Assembly (NCBI GenBank): GCA_964036195.1
Contig: OZ038451.1
Location: 13,768,529 to 13,832,528, forward strand
Length of the DNA stretch: 64,000 nucleotides
Direction: 5' to 3'
Source of the DNA: Sphaerolaimus hirsutus
Lineage: Eukaryota > Nematoda > Chromadorea > Monhysterida > Sphaerolaimidae
In this document: one piece after another, positions 36,201 to 46,500 of the stretch
Numbering within the stretch: position 1 is the first letter of the stretch
Layout: every line of letters begins with the position of its first letter
The notes under the pieces: model-generated
Seen by the model: the letters and a program-made list of their open reading frames with translations, nothing else
The model's database searches: none
What the model was told of the DNA's origin: nothing
Made by a program: the position numbers and the translations under genes

Positions 36201-39200
36201 GAAAATTTAGTCATAGCCTGTATCACGTCCAGATCCCGGTTTTATCCATATTGATAAGTCAGCATCTTTATTGGTTGTGGAAGCTTTGATCTTTACACAC
36301 TGGCTATTTATTGCGTGTATCATATTATTGCGTATATTGTGCTATTCATTGGTTGCATGTCGTGCTACTGTTATTTGAAATAGTTATTTAATTCAACGTT
36401 TTACTGTATTTATGTATTTATGTTTAAATGCAGCGCCCGAAGACCTGCCTGCACTGGAGCCTTTGAAGTCGGTGCAAAATAAGGATGCCGACAATGAATT
36501 CAATATGGCCATTGTTGAGAGTTTGAAGAATCCATCGGAAAAGCCGATTGACGATGAAACGTTGGCAAAGATCTATAGCATGGAGCAGGTTGGTCACTTT
36601 TCAATTTTTATATTTATTTAAACTCGTCGGACATCACACTTTGTATGGTAACCTACCATAACCCATCTGAATAATTAATCAAAAATTATACAGTTTTTTC
36701 CATTATAACTATGGAATAATTAATTACGAAATTTACCACAGATTTTATTACGTAGGATTATGCGCATTCTTTGCGGTTCGCCGGGTTTGCTGGAATTCTG
36801 GGTATATATCAGCAGGGTTCAGTCGAAATTCTTGGCACCATATTAGGTGCTAAAACAAATAATGCTGCTCTCAATTGTCTAATTGGCAAATCGGTCTACA
36901 TTTTTACCTCCCCACTAGTGATGGAATGGCGCCAAAGGGCGCCGCGCCATGGCGCCATTGGCGCTTGGCGCCCTTTGTCTGTGGCACCCTTGGCGCTTGG
37001 CGCCCTTTTCCCGTGGCGCCCTGCCCTGACTTGGCGCCAAAATAGCGCCAGCAGGGTTTCAAGGTGAGTGCTGCGTATATGACAAAAATTAAAGAGCGTT
37101 TCCGTGAATAATCGAAATTCACGTAAAAATGGATGAACGGATGCGAGTGGATGAAAATCTTTTGTTCAATGGTTCATCCGACGCGTCTGATGGCTAAGAA
37201 GCTGATAATGATCGACCGCTGAATTTATACATTTGATCCATACATTTGCAAACTTGTATTTATATGTATTGATTCAAATCGTCACAATTCCATTTTCATC
37301 CACTTCAAGTAAACATCCATTTGAAAAATCTATTTGAAGTGAATGCATTGTTTTATCAAATAACATTCCCACAATTTGAATGGCGCCATGGCGCTTTTGG
37401 CGCTTGGCGTCCACTTTCTCAATGGCGCCATTGGCGCCTGGCGCCCTCTTTTCTGGCGCTTTTCCATCACTACTCCCCGTCCCCACCACTCTCATTTTAA
37501 ATTACCCCTGTCCTCCCCACTAGCACACACTGGAACAGGCGCCCGCGGGCGATGTGGGTGGCATGACGGAGGAAGAGCAGCTGGCGGCCGCGCTGCGCAT
37601 CAGCGAGATTGCGGAAGAGAAGCGACGCCTAGAGGTGCATTGCACTTAGCATTGAAAAAAATCGTCAATTTTTAGAAAACATAATTAAATATAATCTCAG
37701 AAAATCTCGTAAGAAAAAATATATAATTTAATCTCTCTCAAAATACCTTGTAAAAATAAAATAAAATATAAATACCAGAATTTGATAGATTTTCTGATAC
37801 CGTAAATGCTCTAATAATACAACAGGTCTCCAATAATACGACATCTCCAATAGTGCGACAGTTTTGGGCACGTTGTGTGAAAATAATCCGACACTCTCCA
37901 ATAATACGACACTCTTCAATAGTGCGACACCCGAGAAAAAAAATAAAAAACAGCGTAACGATGTCGCAATCTGCGGAAGCCGTGGATTCCGCGCTTTTGG
38001 ACAATTGTTTTGTTAATGTTGATGTTTAATGGCGATTTAATGGGCGATTGTTGATGTTTATTGCTTTACTATCTCATGCTCACGTTTGAGTTATGTGGAC
38101 AATGAAGTTGTTGATTTGATGAAAACAATAATGCGACACTCTCTAATAATGCGACATCTCCAATAGTACGACACCTAAAAATGTGCTTAAAAAAATAGTA
38201 CGACTGTCGTATTATTAGAGCATTTACAGTATTTATAAAAATCTCAGAAAATCTCTCAAAAAGAAAATAAGGGCTTGGCACCAAACGAATAAATGACCGA
38301 ATTCAATTAGTTAGGATATCTGGAAGGCGCTGAGTGTGATAATGTGTACCTAATTATATATTTCAATTTTCAAACGTTCCAAATGAAGGGTGTGCTTCTA
38401 AAAGTACCGATCTACAAATTTTTCAAATTTGAGTTAGGACCATTTTTGGGGTCCCCATAAACATGCGCTTCAAAAAAATATATAATGGGGGGGGTGAAAT
38501 TCAATTTTGAGATATGGGGGGTCGAAAAAAAACAAAAAAAATCGCAAAATACGGTTTTTGAAATTTTAAAAGTACCGATCTACAAGCTTTTTCAGCTTTT
38601 GTGTCTTTAAAAGTACCGATCTGCACATTATTTTTTGTGCTTCTAAAAGTACCGATGTCAGATCGGCGTCTGATTCAGCAAAAACTCATTCTGTGCTTTT
38701 TTATTATGGGTAAAAGTACCGATCTACAGCTGTCTGATTTTGTGCTTTGAAAAATACCGATCTACATGCTATTACCAATTTGTTCCTTTAAAATGTACTG
38801 TACTACAAAAATATAATTCACTAAATTTTATATAGCTAGTGTTATGTGTATAATCAATGATTATACCCATGCATGTAGATACCCAACAATATGGCCGACT
38901 TACCCATACCCAAAATTCCCATACCCAATACCATACTCCAAACTTTCAATTGCGATTATCTCAAAATCGATTTTTTGTAGATCGGTACTTTTAGAAGCAC
39001 ACCCTTCAAATTGTCCCTCCATTCGCTCAGATGGAAAAAGAGACTGAAGAAATTGAGCGAGCGTTGCTGGAATCCCAACAAATGTGCACTGGAAATGCGA
39101 CCCAGACATGGAACCCAATAGACATGTCTGGCGGTGACCACTTCCACTACTCTGATTTCCAATCTCCCCGTGATTCTGAGGGGCGAGGAGCTGTGTTGAT

Positions 39201-40985
39201 GTCCAGCAGTACTCTGGCTGGCGATTTGAACCAGGCCGCCGCTGCCGATGTCATGTTGATTGATTTCGAGCCGCCCGGCAGTCTGGTTGGTGTTTGATAC
39301 TGTGATGGGTTTTTATTCACATTTTGATGGGATATTTTGTTCGTTATTTTTTCTTTTATTATTTTCGTTGTTTTTCTCTGGTCAATGATGTTTTGAAAAT
39401 GCTTGTGTTTCTCATGATCGGGTTTACGTAATTGATTTTTTACACTGACAGCACAAAAGTCCAATTTTCCAGCTCTAATAGTTGCCGTCAAATTAGTTAT
39501 CGATACGTTATCGGGTGTGGTCTTATCCAGCGTTTTTTCTCCTTTCGACAGTTTCAGGATGATGCCTTTTTGAAAACCAGCGCGGTATCGCACTAGTTCA
39601 CTTACTCAGCTAGTGGTGAAATAGTATGCAGTTCTCGGAATTCTGAAATTCGGAAATCGATAGAAAAATGAACACTTCCTAGACTTCACCGAACCCCAAA
39701 CACATTTCTTGACTCGAACCTGATCGAAATTCATTCACCTATCATCCACATTCCATTTAATTCTCACCCGACTGATGTATTTAAATGACAATTCTGCCCC
39801 TCTCTTCAGTCCCAGCCGTCGAGCATCGGCCACAGCTCGAACACCACCACGAAGACGGCCAAGCAGCACACGCACCTGCACGATCTTATGTCGCTTGATT
39901 TCACGCAGACTGCACAAACTTCATCTGAGTGCAACAAAATGGAGCAAAGTCAGGGGTTTTGCGCAATTTTAGATAATTTGGAAGATGCGCTTGAGGGCGC
40001 GCAGAAACCGGTGAGTTCTTTGTTTATGTGACATCGGTCGGTGAACACTTTTAAGCTGCCTTTGCTAATCGTGGCTCCTTATGAATGGATCTGTGGAGCA
40101 TTTTTAAGTGAATGACGAGACACCAACTCTCCAAATGAAATTTCAGTTTCAAAAAACGTTGTCGCTTCTCTCAACCTCCCAACCTCTATGCAGACGCCCA
40201 CGGTCCCAGCGTCCTGTACAGCTACGGCGAGCCAATCAGCACCCTCCATTGGGGAGGAGTCTGTTTCAACCGCACACTCAGATCACACAAAAAGCGCATC
40301 GATCGATGAAAGGATTAAATTCGAACAGTTGCAAAGTGAAATGGCGTTGAAATTTGGCAAAGGTTGGGTGGATAAATTGAAACAGAAGTTGGAGGATGAG
40401 ATTAATGAGGTTGCTTGTTATGAGAGGGTGAGTAATGCGAATTTTGTAGACCGTTGAAAACATTTGCAAAACAAATTTGCGTAATCATAGCTAGTGATGG
40501 CAGGTGATTTTTTAACTGATTTTTCTACATAACTTTTACTTTGTTTTTTTTTTACACATACCGCGTAGAAGCTGATTTAAATCAAGGCGTTTAAAAAAAC
40601 GGATATTTTCCGAACCAGAACCAAAGCTGTGTAACGGATAATTATCAAAACGTCCGGTTTCTTATGGCGTGCATCTACGGTGCATCTGCAGGAAAAACAA
40701 ATATGTGATTTTTTAATCGGATGTGTATTGTTTCGCAGTTATGATATTACACACCTGCTTTTGCACATGTAAAAAGACAACCTTGCTCGCATACATTATT
40801 TCACGCAGCTACTCAACGGGCTCTATGCCGTCTCGAACATTTTGCCGAAGAACATGGAAAAAACGCGGGAATTTGGATTGATTTTCAAACTGGCAATTTC
40901 GGTGGCAACGCAGAGCGGCGGCAAAAATATACAATTTGCTGCGGATCCGATGGGGAAAATGGCGATAAAATTGGTGAATGCTTGA
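30246..40985 (+). CDS. Multi-Tudor-like protein with ubiquitin-interacting motifs (17 exons)
   Basis: Exons: 30246-30351, 30917-31044, 31304-31460, 31634-31761, 32152-32272, 32548-32636, 32824-32931, 33863-34100, 34172-34288, 34501-34681, 35848-35978, 36434-36588, 37524-37634, 39031-39285, 39810-40010, 40194-40427, 40809-40985. All phases agree; about 878 residues. The N-terminal half has Tudor-like units: CALLCEDEETYETF with FSVWFVDQGIGETNVPAARL, then MRVHSIHPETGIVVLQ, SVTLKSDFGNASTRSFEEI and GNFHIDLRYEYDTD. The second half has three UIM-like helices (DNEFNMAIVESLK, EEEQLAAALRISEI, EEIERALLESQQ) and acidic-hydrophobic motifs LIDFE (clathrin-box match) and LMSLDF. Tudor domains bind methylated Arg/Lys and UIMs bind ubiquitin; the combined role is unknown. 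The first exon and the final stop (the last exon could splice at TTG|GTGAAT) are the least certain. The link from exon 10 to 11 rests on phase (TG|G, Trp) and coding bias. Confidence 0.7.
33046..33732. mobile_element. hAT-like element, AAAGCGCTTT subterminal motif
   Basis: It begins TAGGGATGGCCAGCGC and ends TTTTTTCCATCCCTA with the perfect 8-bp duplication GCCGTATC (33038-33045, 33733-33740). Both ends are arrays of AAAAAAGCGCTTTTTT words. The core, in reverse orientation, carries GGTATTTTGTAATTTTTTCG and GTTTTGTGGCATTTTTAGTG, matching the elements at 26875, 41668 and 51289. It lies in the Tudor/UIM gene intron 32932-33862. Confidence 0.88.
35257..35784. mobile_element. CAGGGGT-family hAT-like element
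   Basis: It begins CAGGGGTATCTTGACTTTCG and ends CATTCGAGACCCCTG, with the perfect 8-bp duplication CCCCAAAT (35249-35256, 35785-35792). Very long C/G runs (ten or more) lie near the right end. It is in the Tudor/UIM gene intron 34682-35847. A fragment of the same family lies just upstream at 35160-35245. Confidence 0.88.
36916..37472. mobile_element. hAT-like element with GGCGCCATTGGCGC arrays
   Basis: It begins TAGTGATGGAATGGCGCC and ends GGCGCTTTTCCATCACTA. The flanks CTCCCCAC and CTCCCCGT match at 6 of 8 positions. Both ends consist of GGCGCC palindromic words (TTGGCGCTTGGCGCCC, ATGGCGCCATTGGCGCC) around an AT-rich centre. It lies in the Tudor/UIM gene intron 36589-37523. Confidence 0.82.
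37635..39030. other. Intron with AATAATGCGACA and AAAGTACCGATCTACA repeats
   Basis: Between exons 13 and 14 of the Tudor/UIM gene. About 37800-38240 holds mirrored TCCAATAATGCGACAC/GTCGTATTATTAGAGCATTT words bracketed by CTAATAATAC and GTATTATTAGAGC. About 38380-39005 holds at least seven copies of AAAAGTACCGATCTACA, ending in the inverse TGTAGATCGGTACTTTTAG beside CACACCCTTCA. Both look like further elements with motif-rich ends; target duplications are not clear. Confidence 0.5.
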
Positions 40986-41667
40986 GTTGAGATTGAACTG
41001 CATGTACATATATACAAAAAAAGTAAATCCTCGAATTAGTCCTCCTTTAGTTACCGAATATCAAATTAATCATCCCTGTTTTTTTAGTAACGGAAAATAC
41101 CCCCCCCCCCGTAAAAATATTATGAAAAGTAACGCCTCGGCGGAGTTATTTGAGGATTTTGACTATACTTGGCGAACCTAATGCTTAACATTTTGCAGAT
41201 TGGAACAGTCCAGTACAGTAAAAACAAAGTATACTGTAACAAACTCATCACAATGCAAAATTAAAACTGAAAATTATATGCGTAATAGAATTGGCTGTGT
41301 TCCATTTTATTCATTCGCGTAATTTAAAAAAATCTGCATGCTAATGGTGTGTTGCCTCTGCATACAATTTCTGTAATGACAAGTATTGTTTGAAGATATT
41401 CATCAATAATAATAGTAGATCCCAACAACGAGGTATTTTTGTTGCGAATTTTTTTTGTGATGAAAGGTCGATAAGTTTTCAATTGGAAGGCAGCCAGCCT
41501 AAGATATAAATATGCACTAGTGTACAGTATCAAGTCCGCCGAGTATATTGCCCATATGCGTTTTGAAATTTATCGGGCTACTCGTTTCTTTTTCATCGTG
41601 TTTGGTATTTGTTGTTCTTCGATTTGGTTGATTAATGTTGAATCTGTCTTTAAATAGGTTGTTTGTC

Positions 41668-42330
41668 TAGGGTTGGAAAAAAATCGATTTTTTAACGACC
41701 CTGATTTTTTTTATAAAACTCGCTGGGGTCAAAATTAGTCCCATTTTTCTCGAAAATCGCCTCTGAGGGTAATAAAAATGATGTACCTAATTGATAGGCA
41801 GTGCACAGTTATTCTTTCTGTGGTAAAAAAGTACTGTAGAGCAGTGGAAAAGCATGAAATTAAGTTATTTTTTGAAGTTAAAAATTAATAAAATTGTTAT
41901 ATTTGCTGCGTCTGTAAAATGTCATCAACCATTTGCAATTTTGTTTGCAGAATTTGCATGCTGAGAACACAATAAAAATCATCTTTGAAGTGAACATGGA
42001 TGCATTTCCATTCATGTTTGATATGAAAACACATAGTAAAACAGTGTATACTTCCCCCCCCCCCAATGATTCACAGCCTACCTTACATGCTTAAAAGCAC
42101 ACAGAAATGGGTTCGTCACACCAAATTGCTTGTAAAAGCCATGAAAACAGCAACGGGTGGATTGCTTGCATGAAACTGCGCGCATGCACGCAAAATGTTT
42201 GCATTTTACCTAGTGCATGAGTACCAAATTTTTACCCCAGCGATTTTTTTTAAATCGGCGCAGGGGCTGCGATTTTTTTTTAAATAGGATATTTAAAAAA
42301 ATCGCTTAAAAAAATCGCTTGCCAACCCTA
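41668..42330. mobile_element. hAT-like element, AAATCGATTT subterminal motif
   Basis: It begins TAGGGTTGGAAAAAAATCG and ends TTGCCAACCCTA; the flanks TGTTTGTC and TGTTTTTC match at 7 of 8. Subterminal words are AAAAATCGATTTTT and AAAAAAATCGCTT. The core shares CATGAAAACAGC and TTTACCTAGTGCATGAGTAC with the elements at 26875 and 51289. Confidence 0.82.
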
Positions 42331-42665
42331 TGTTTTTCTTTGATCTTTTGTTTCTGAGATTGGATGAAATCATTGAATTTATTGTGCTTTTATTTCGTCA
42401 CCACACTCCACAGTCTAAGCGCATTTCCTTTCTGTATTCTCTCAATTATGTGGTTTTTAAAAATGGTTAAGAATATCCCGTAATTACCAGCCATCCCGAA
42501 AGTGTATGTTTTATGAAATCTGTGCGGTTTTGCTTTAATTAGGATGTTTCAGGTTCGGATTTTTTGCAGTGTTTCTCCGTAATTTGGCCGAAATGTTTAG
42601 ATAAAGCGTGCAACAGTTAAACGTGGTAGTAAATATGAGTAAATTCTGCCGCTAGAAAGAACTCA

Positions 42666-43112
42666 GGGGACACTCCCAAACACTGAAATGTCATATGTCA
42701 TGCAAAGTGTCAAACGTTATGTAAAATGTAATGATAGAAGTCAAACGACCTGGTGGCAGTCCCAAGCCCTGTAAAGTGTAAAGTAGTGTCAAATGTAAAG
42801 TCAAATGCAAAGTAAAGTGTCAATTGTCATGCAAAGTTCAGTAATAAAATATTTTCTTTTTTGTTTTGATTGACACTTTACTTTGCATTTGACTTTACAT
42901 TTGACACTTTACACTGTACAGGGCTTGGGACTGCCACCTGGGGCAGTCCCGACCCCTGTCAAGTGAAAACTGTTGATCAAAACAAAAAGTTTATTACTGA
43001 ACCTTGCATGACAATTGACACCTTGCCTGACAGTTTGCATGACAAATTGACAAATTTGTGTGGCGTTTGACACTTGACTTCGTACTTTACTGGGCCTGGG
43101 ACTGGCACCTTA
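42666..43112. mobile_element. Cluster of introner-family TIR elements
   Basis: At least two adjacent copies. One runs from TGGCAGTCCCAAGCCCTGTAAAG (42752) to GTACAGGGCTTGGGACTGCCA (42937) between CCTGG duplications. The next starts GGCAGTCCCGACCCCTGTCAAG and ends near GGGCCTGGGACTGGCACC (43108). The first contains arms of GTCAAATGTAAAGTCAAATG. An older partial terminus (GGACACTCCCAAACACTG) is at 42668. They lie upstream of the CPEB start. Confidence 0.7.
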
Positions 43113-43545
43113 AAATGTACATTTTATATGGGTCTTTCTTCCTTACAGGGTTTGGGAGTAACACCGGATTGTAATGCTGAATTCATGCCGTCTGTTAATT
43201 TACGTGCACTTTGACCACTCGATTTTTACTTTCGCTGCTTTTTGCGTGCCTCCAGCGTATCCTGGACACATCTCGGCTTTCGTTGACATCCGGCCTCGAA
43301 CCGGAATTTCGCAAGAAAGCGAATATCTCGATGAGGTAAGAAATCGAGGAAACAGCTTGGATTGTTTATTGGCGTGCTGCCAAGCTACTAAAAGTAGCGC
43401 TGGCATTCTTCCAAATTCGTCGTAAGCATTCCGTTATGCCGAATGGAAAATTCAAACTGCGGGCAACCCTGAAATTAAAGGCAGATCGATGCTAAACTCA
43501 AAATTTGAAAAATAAAAGATAAAACGACGCGATTACGGAGACGGA

Positions 43546-46500
43546 ATGTCGTCGAACGGAATGGCTGAAGCGACGCGCGACATGTCCGCCGTGGTCTCCG
43601 AGCGCACCACCGCCAGCAGCGGAAACGGGGGTCGGTGAATTTTTAATTTTTTTGGTGATTTGGTGAATTTCGCTCGCTGCCCGGTCGTTTTTGTGAGCTT
43701 TGGCAGCGGTCCAAGGCTGCTAGTCTTTCAGTTTTGAGGTCGGGCGCTATATTATTTGCGCGCGAAAAATAATGCGGCGGAAAAGTAGCTGTGACCTTCG
43801 AATTTTTGGACACGTGCCAATTACAGATGCTTGCTGTTATATGCTCTCGACGACTGAACAAGAGCAGTTACAGACGCAACAAGAAAACCTGTCAGTAACT
43901 CCATGCAAACCAGAGGTGGACAACGGGCCTGGCGGCATTGTGGATTTGGAAAGGATCGCCGATGTTTCAGGTGGGAATGCAAAGATTTTTTGGGTAGAAG
44001 GTGTTGCTCGAGCTCCGTTATTCTCACTTACCGCATTGTAACTGTTCGGGCAGCAGGTAGATCTACCTAATAGCGACGAATCGGTTTTCCCGAAAAAATC
44101 CTTATGATTGTATCTTTGACAAAAATCGCCGCCCTGTACACTGAAATTGGTTGAGCATTCTGCGTTTTTTCCGCACTGCAGCAATTGTACTTCAAAAATA
44201 ACTGTCTTCGGAATTAAGCGACACCCATACAGAAGAAATTTCAAAAAAATTGTAATCATTATCACAAATTGCATTCAGCCATGATTTATTCGCACTTCAA
44301 ACGCTGTGCGTTCGATAGATTTTTATAAAAGAATTAATACTTCCGCATGGAAATACGTTCAAATGCGCGACGCGCCAGTAAATTCCAGTTTACGGTGCGT
44401 CATTAACTCCACTCTTGGCAGCTTTCCAAGTCCAGCCCTTCAATTTCAATTCTGCTCGCAGCGCACGGCGGCACTTGCGCCTCGCCCGCAGTGGGTTCGC
44501 CCATCACCAAAAACAGACCGACGCAGCGCGACTTATTCTCCACAAAGTTGGGGGGTGCCGCGCGCAATTTGGCCATGGGCAACGAAGGACAAAACGTCGC
44601 CGTGTCGTCGGAGCAGCACGATCCGCTGCCGCTGCCCGCGCGCACTTTCGATCGCATGATTTTGGCGCTGGCCGACTGTTTTTCCAGCACGCCACCGGAG
44701 GGGCAAAAGGTTTGTCGCGTTTTTGTTGGTGCGCAGAGTGGCGCCACGCACGTTGGACGTCAACTAAATTTTGGCGAATTACGTGATTTCAACTTTCCTG
44801 TCTGGTAGAGCATAGGTAGTTAATTTTTCATCATGACACAGATGCAAATGGGTTATGGTAAATTCGCATAGTCAGCGTGATGTACCCCGAGTATACCTAC
44901 CGTATTACCTCTAATTATCCCCCTCGAATTACCCCCCGCTTCAAATTTGACTGGCGAAATAATGGAACCCCATGCGGATATTTCGGGGTAATACGGTAAT
45001 TATTTATTCTTCTGCAGAAAATTCTGAAGTCGTTTGCGCTGGTTCATTTCGACTGTCCGGACCCATCTGATGACTTGCTTGGCATGTGCTTCAGGAGCTT
45101 TGATCAGGAGACACAAAAGGTCGGTCGGATTTTTATGGGGTACTGAATGCTGATACCTTACCGGTATCTATCTGCTACCGGTACCGGTGTCGGTCGTCTT
45201 ACCTTTACTTTTTTCCTACAATTTCTATATACATTTTTGTCGTACAGAAAGTGTTGCATGCGTTTTTCTCCGTATACGCGAACGAGGGCCAACCCTGGAC
45301 TGCCAACGGGCAACCGCTGTCACCCGCGGATGTACTCCGCCACTTTATTACCGGTTCGCTTTTTTGTTTACCGTAATCTATCCGATTTTTAACCATGGAG
45401 TTATTGTTCCGCCAGGCATCGACTTTTCCCACTCAGTGGAATGGGATATTTTTTCATCAAAAATTTTCACCATCATTCGCTGTCGATTTTACTTCATATC
45501 AATCGCACTATTTTTGCGCACCTGTACTTCACACATTTTTTGCATTCCCTTTCCTTTGTGCTTTACGCGTGGTGCACACGGCACAAGTCTGGATCCTTTT
45601 ATTATCAGATCTGGCCACTCGCCGCGGCTCCGTGGACTCGACCAACGCTGCGATCGATTCTCGTGAGCGTGCCAGCACCGTGAGTCACTGTCGTTATGGT
45701 TCGGAATTTATGAACTTCTTGATGCCGATATCTATTTGTGGAAATGCTCGGTATTTTGTATGACATAAATTATGGATATAACATGACGAAATTAGGTATT
45801 TGAAGTAAATTGAGAATGTCGCTGAACTTCCCGATAGAATATATCGTCCAATATAACGAAATTTTGCACATGAAAGTTATTCACGTGTCACTTCATTCAT
45901 CCAGCTGGCTCCCCGCGCTCCCTGGTCGCCAGCTACGGCTGTCGGCTCGGCCAGGCTGTCCATCTCGGCGCCGCACATGTTCCACCCCGGCGTGGCCGGC
46001 TGGCACGTGCCCGGGGCAGAGCGGCGCTACTCGAACTCACCCGCTTCTGGCACGTTGCCAAGAAATTCACACGCACCGCCTTCTGGGCGACCGCTGGTCG
46101 CTATTGTGCCACCAAAGTCGGTTTTGATTTTGCTTTTGTTTTTGCGAATTGGTTTTATCTGTGAGAATATTGCTGCCGGTGAATGTTCGTTGGGCTAAAA
46201 TAGAGTAGATATTTATAAGTGAATTTACAGTGAAATCAATATATTTAAATGTAGGTTAAGCAGGAATTAGAGCTCAGCGTCGATTCGACGTGAAATGATG
46301 ACGTGAAATGATGTCGTGAAATTAATTACACAAGTGTGGATCATGCTACGGGTCTACAATTTTCTAAGGATAATATATGAATCAATACCTCAATCGTGTC
46401 CAATACTGAGTGTTATCAGCCACAACTAGAGCGAATTGAAAAATTCAATTTTTATCATTCCACGTCATCATTTTACGTCAGGGAACAACTTGACATTTCA

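Noticed and set aside
38380..39010. CRISPR-like repeated 15-17-mers
   Set aside because: The spacing is irregular, one copy is inverted, and the setting is a eukaryotic intron.
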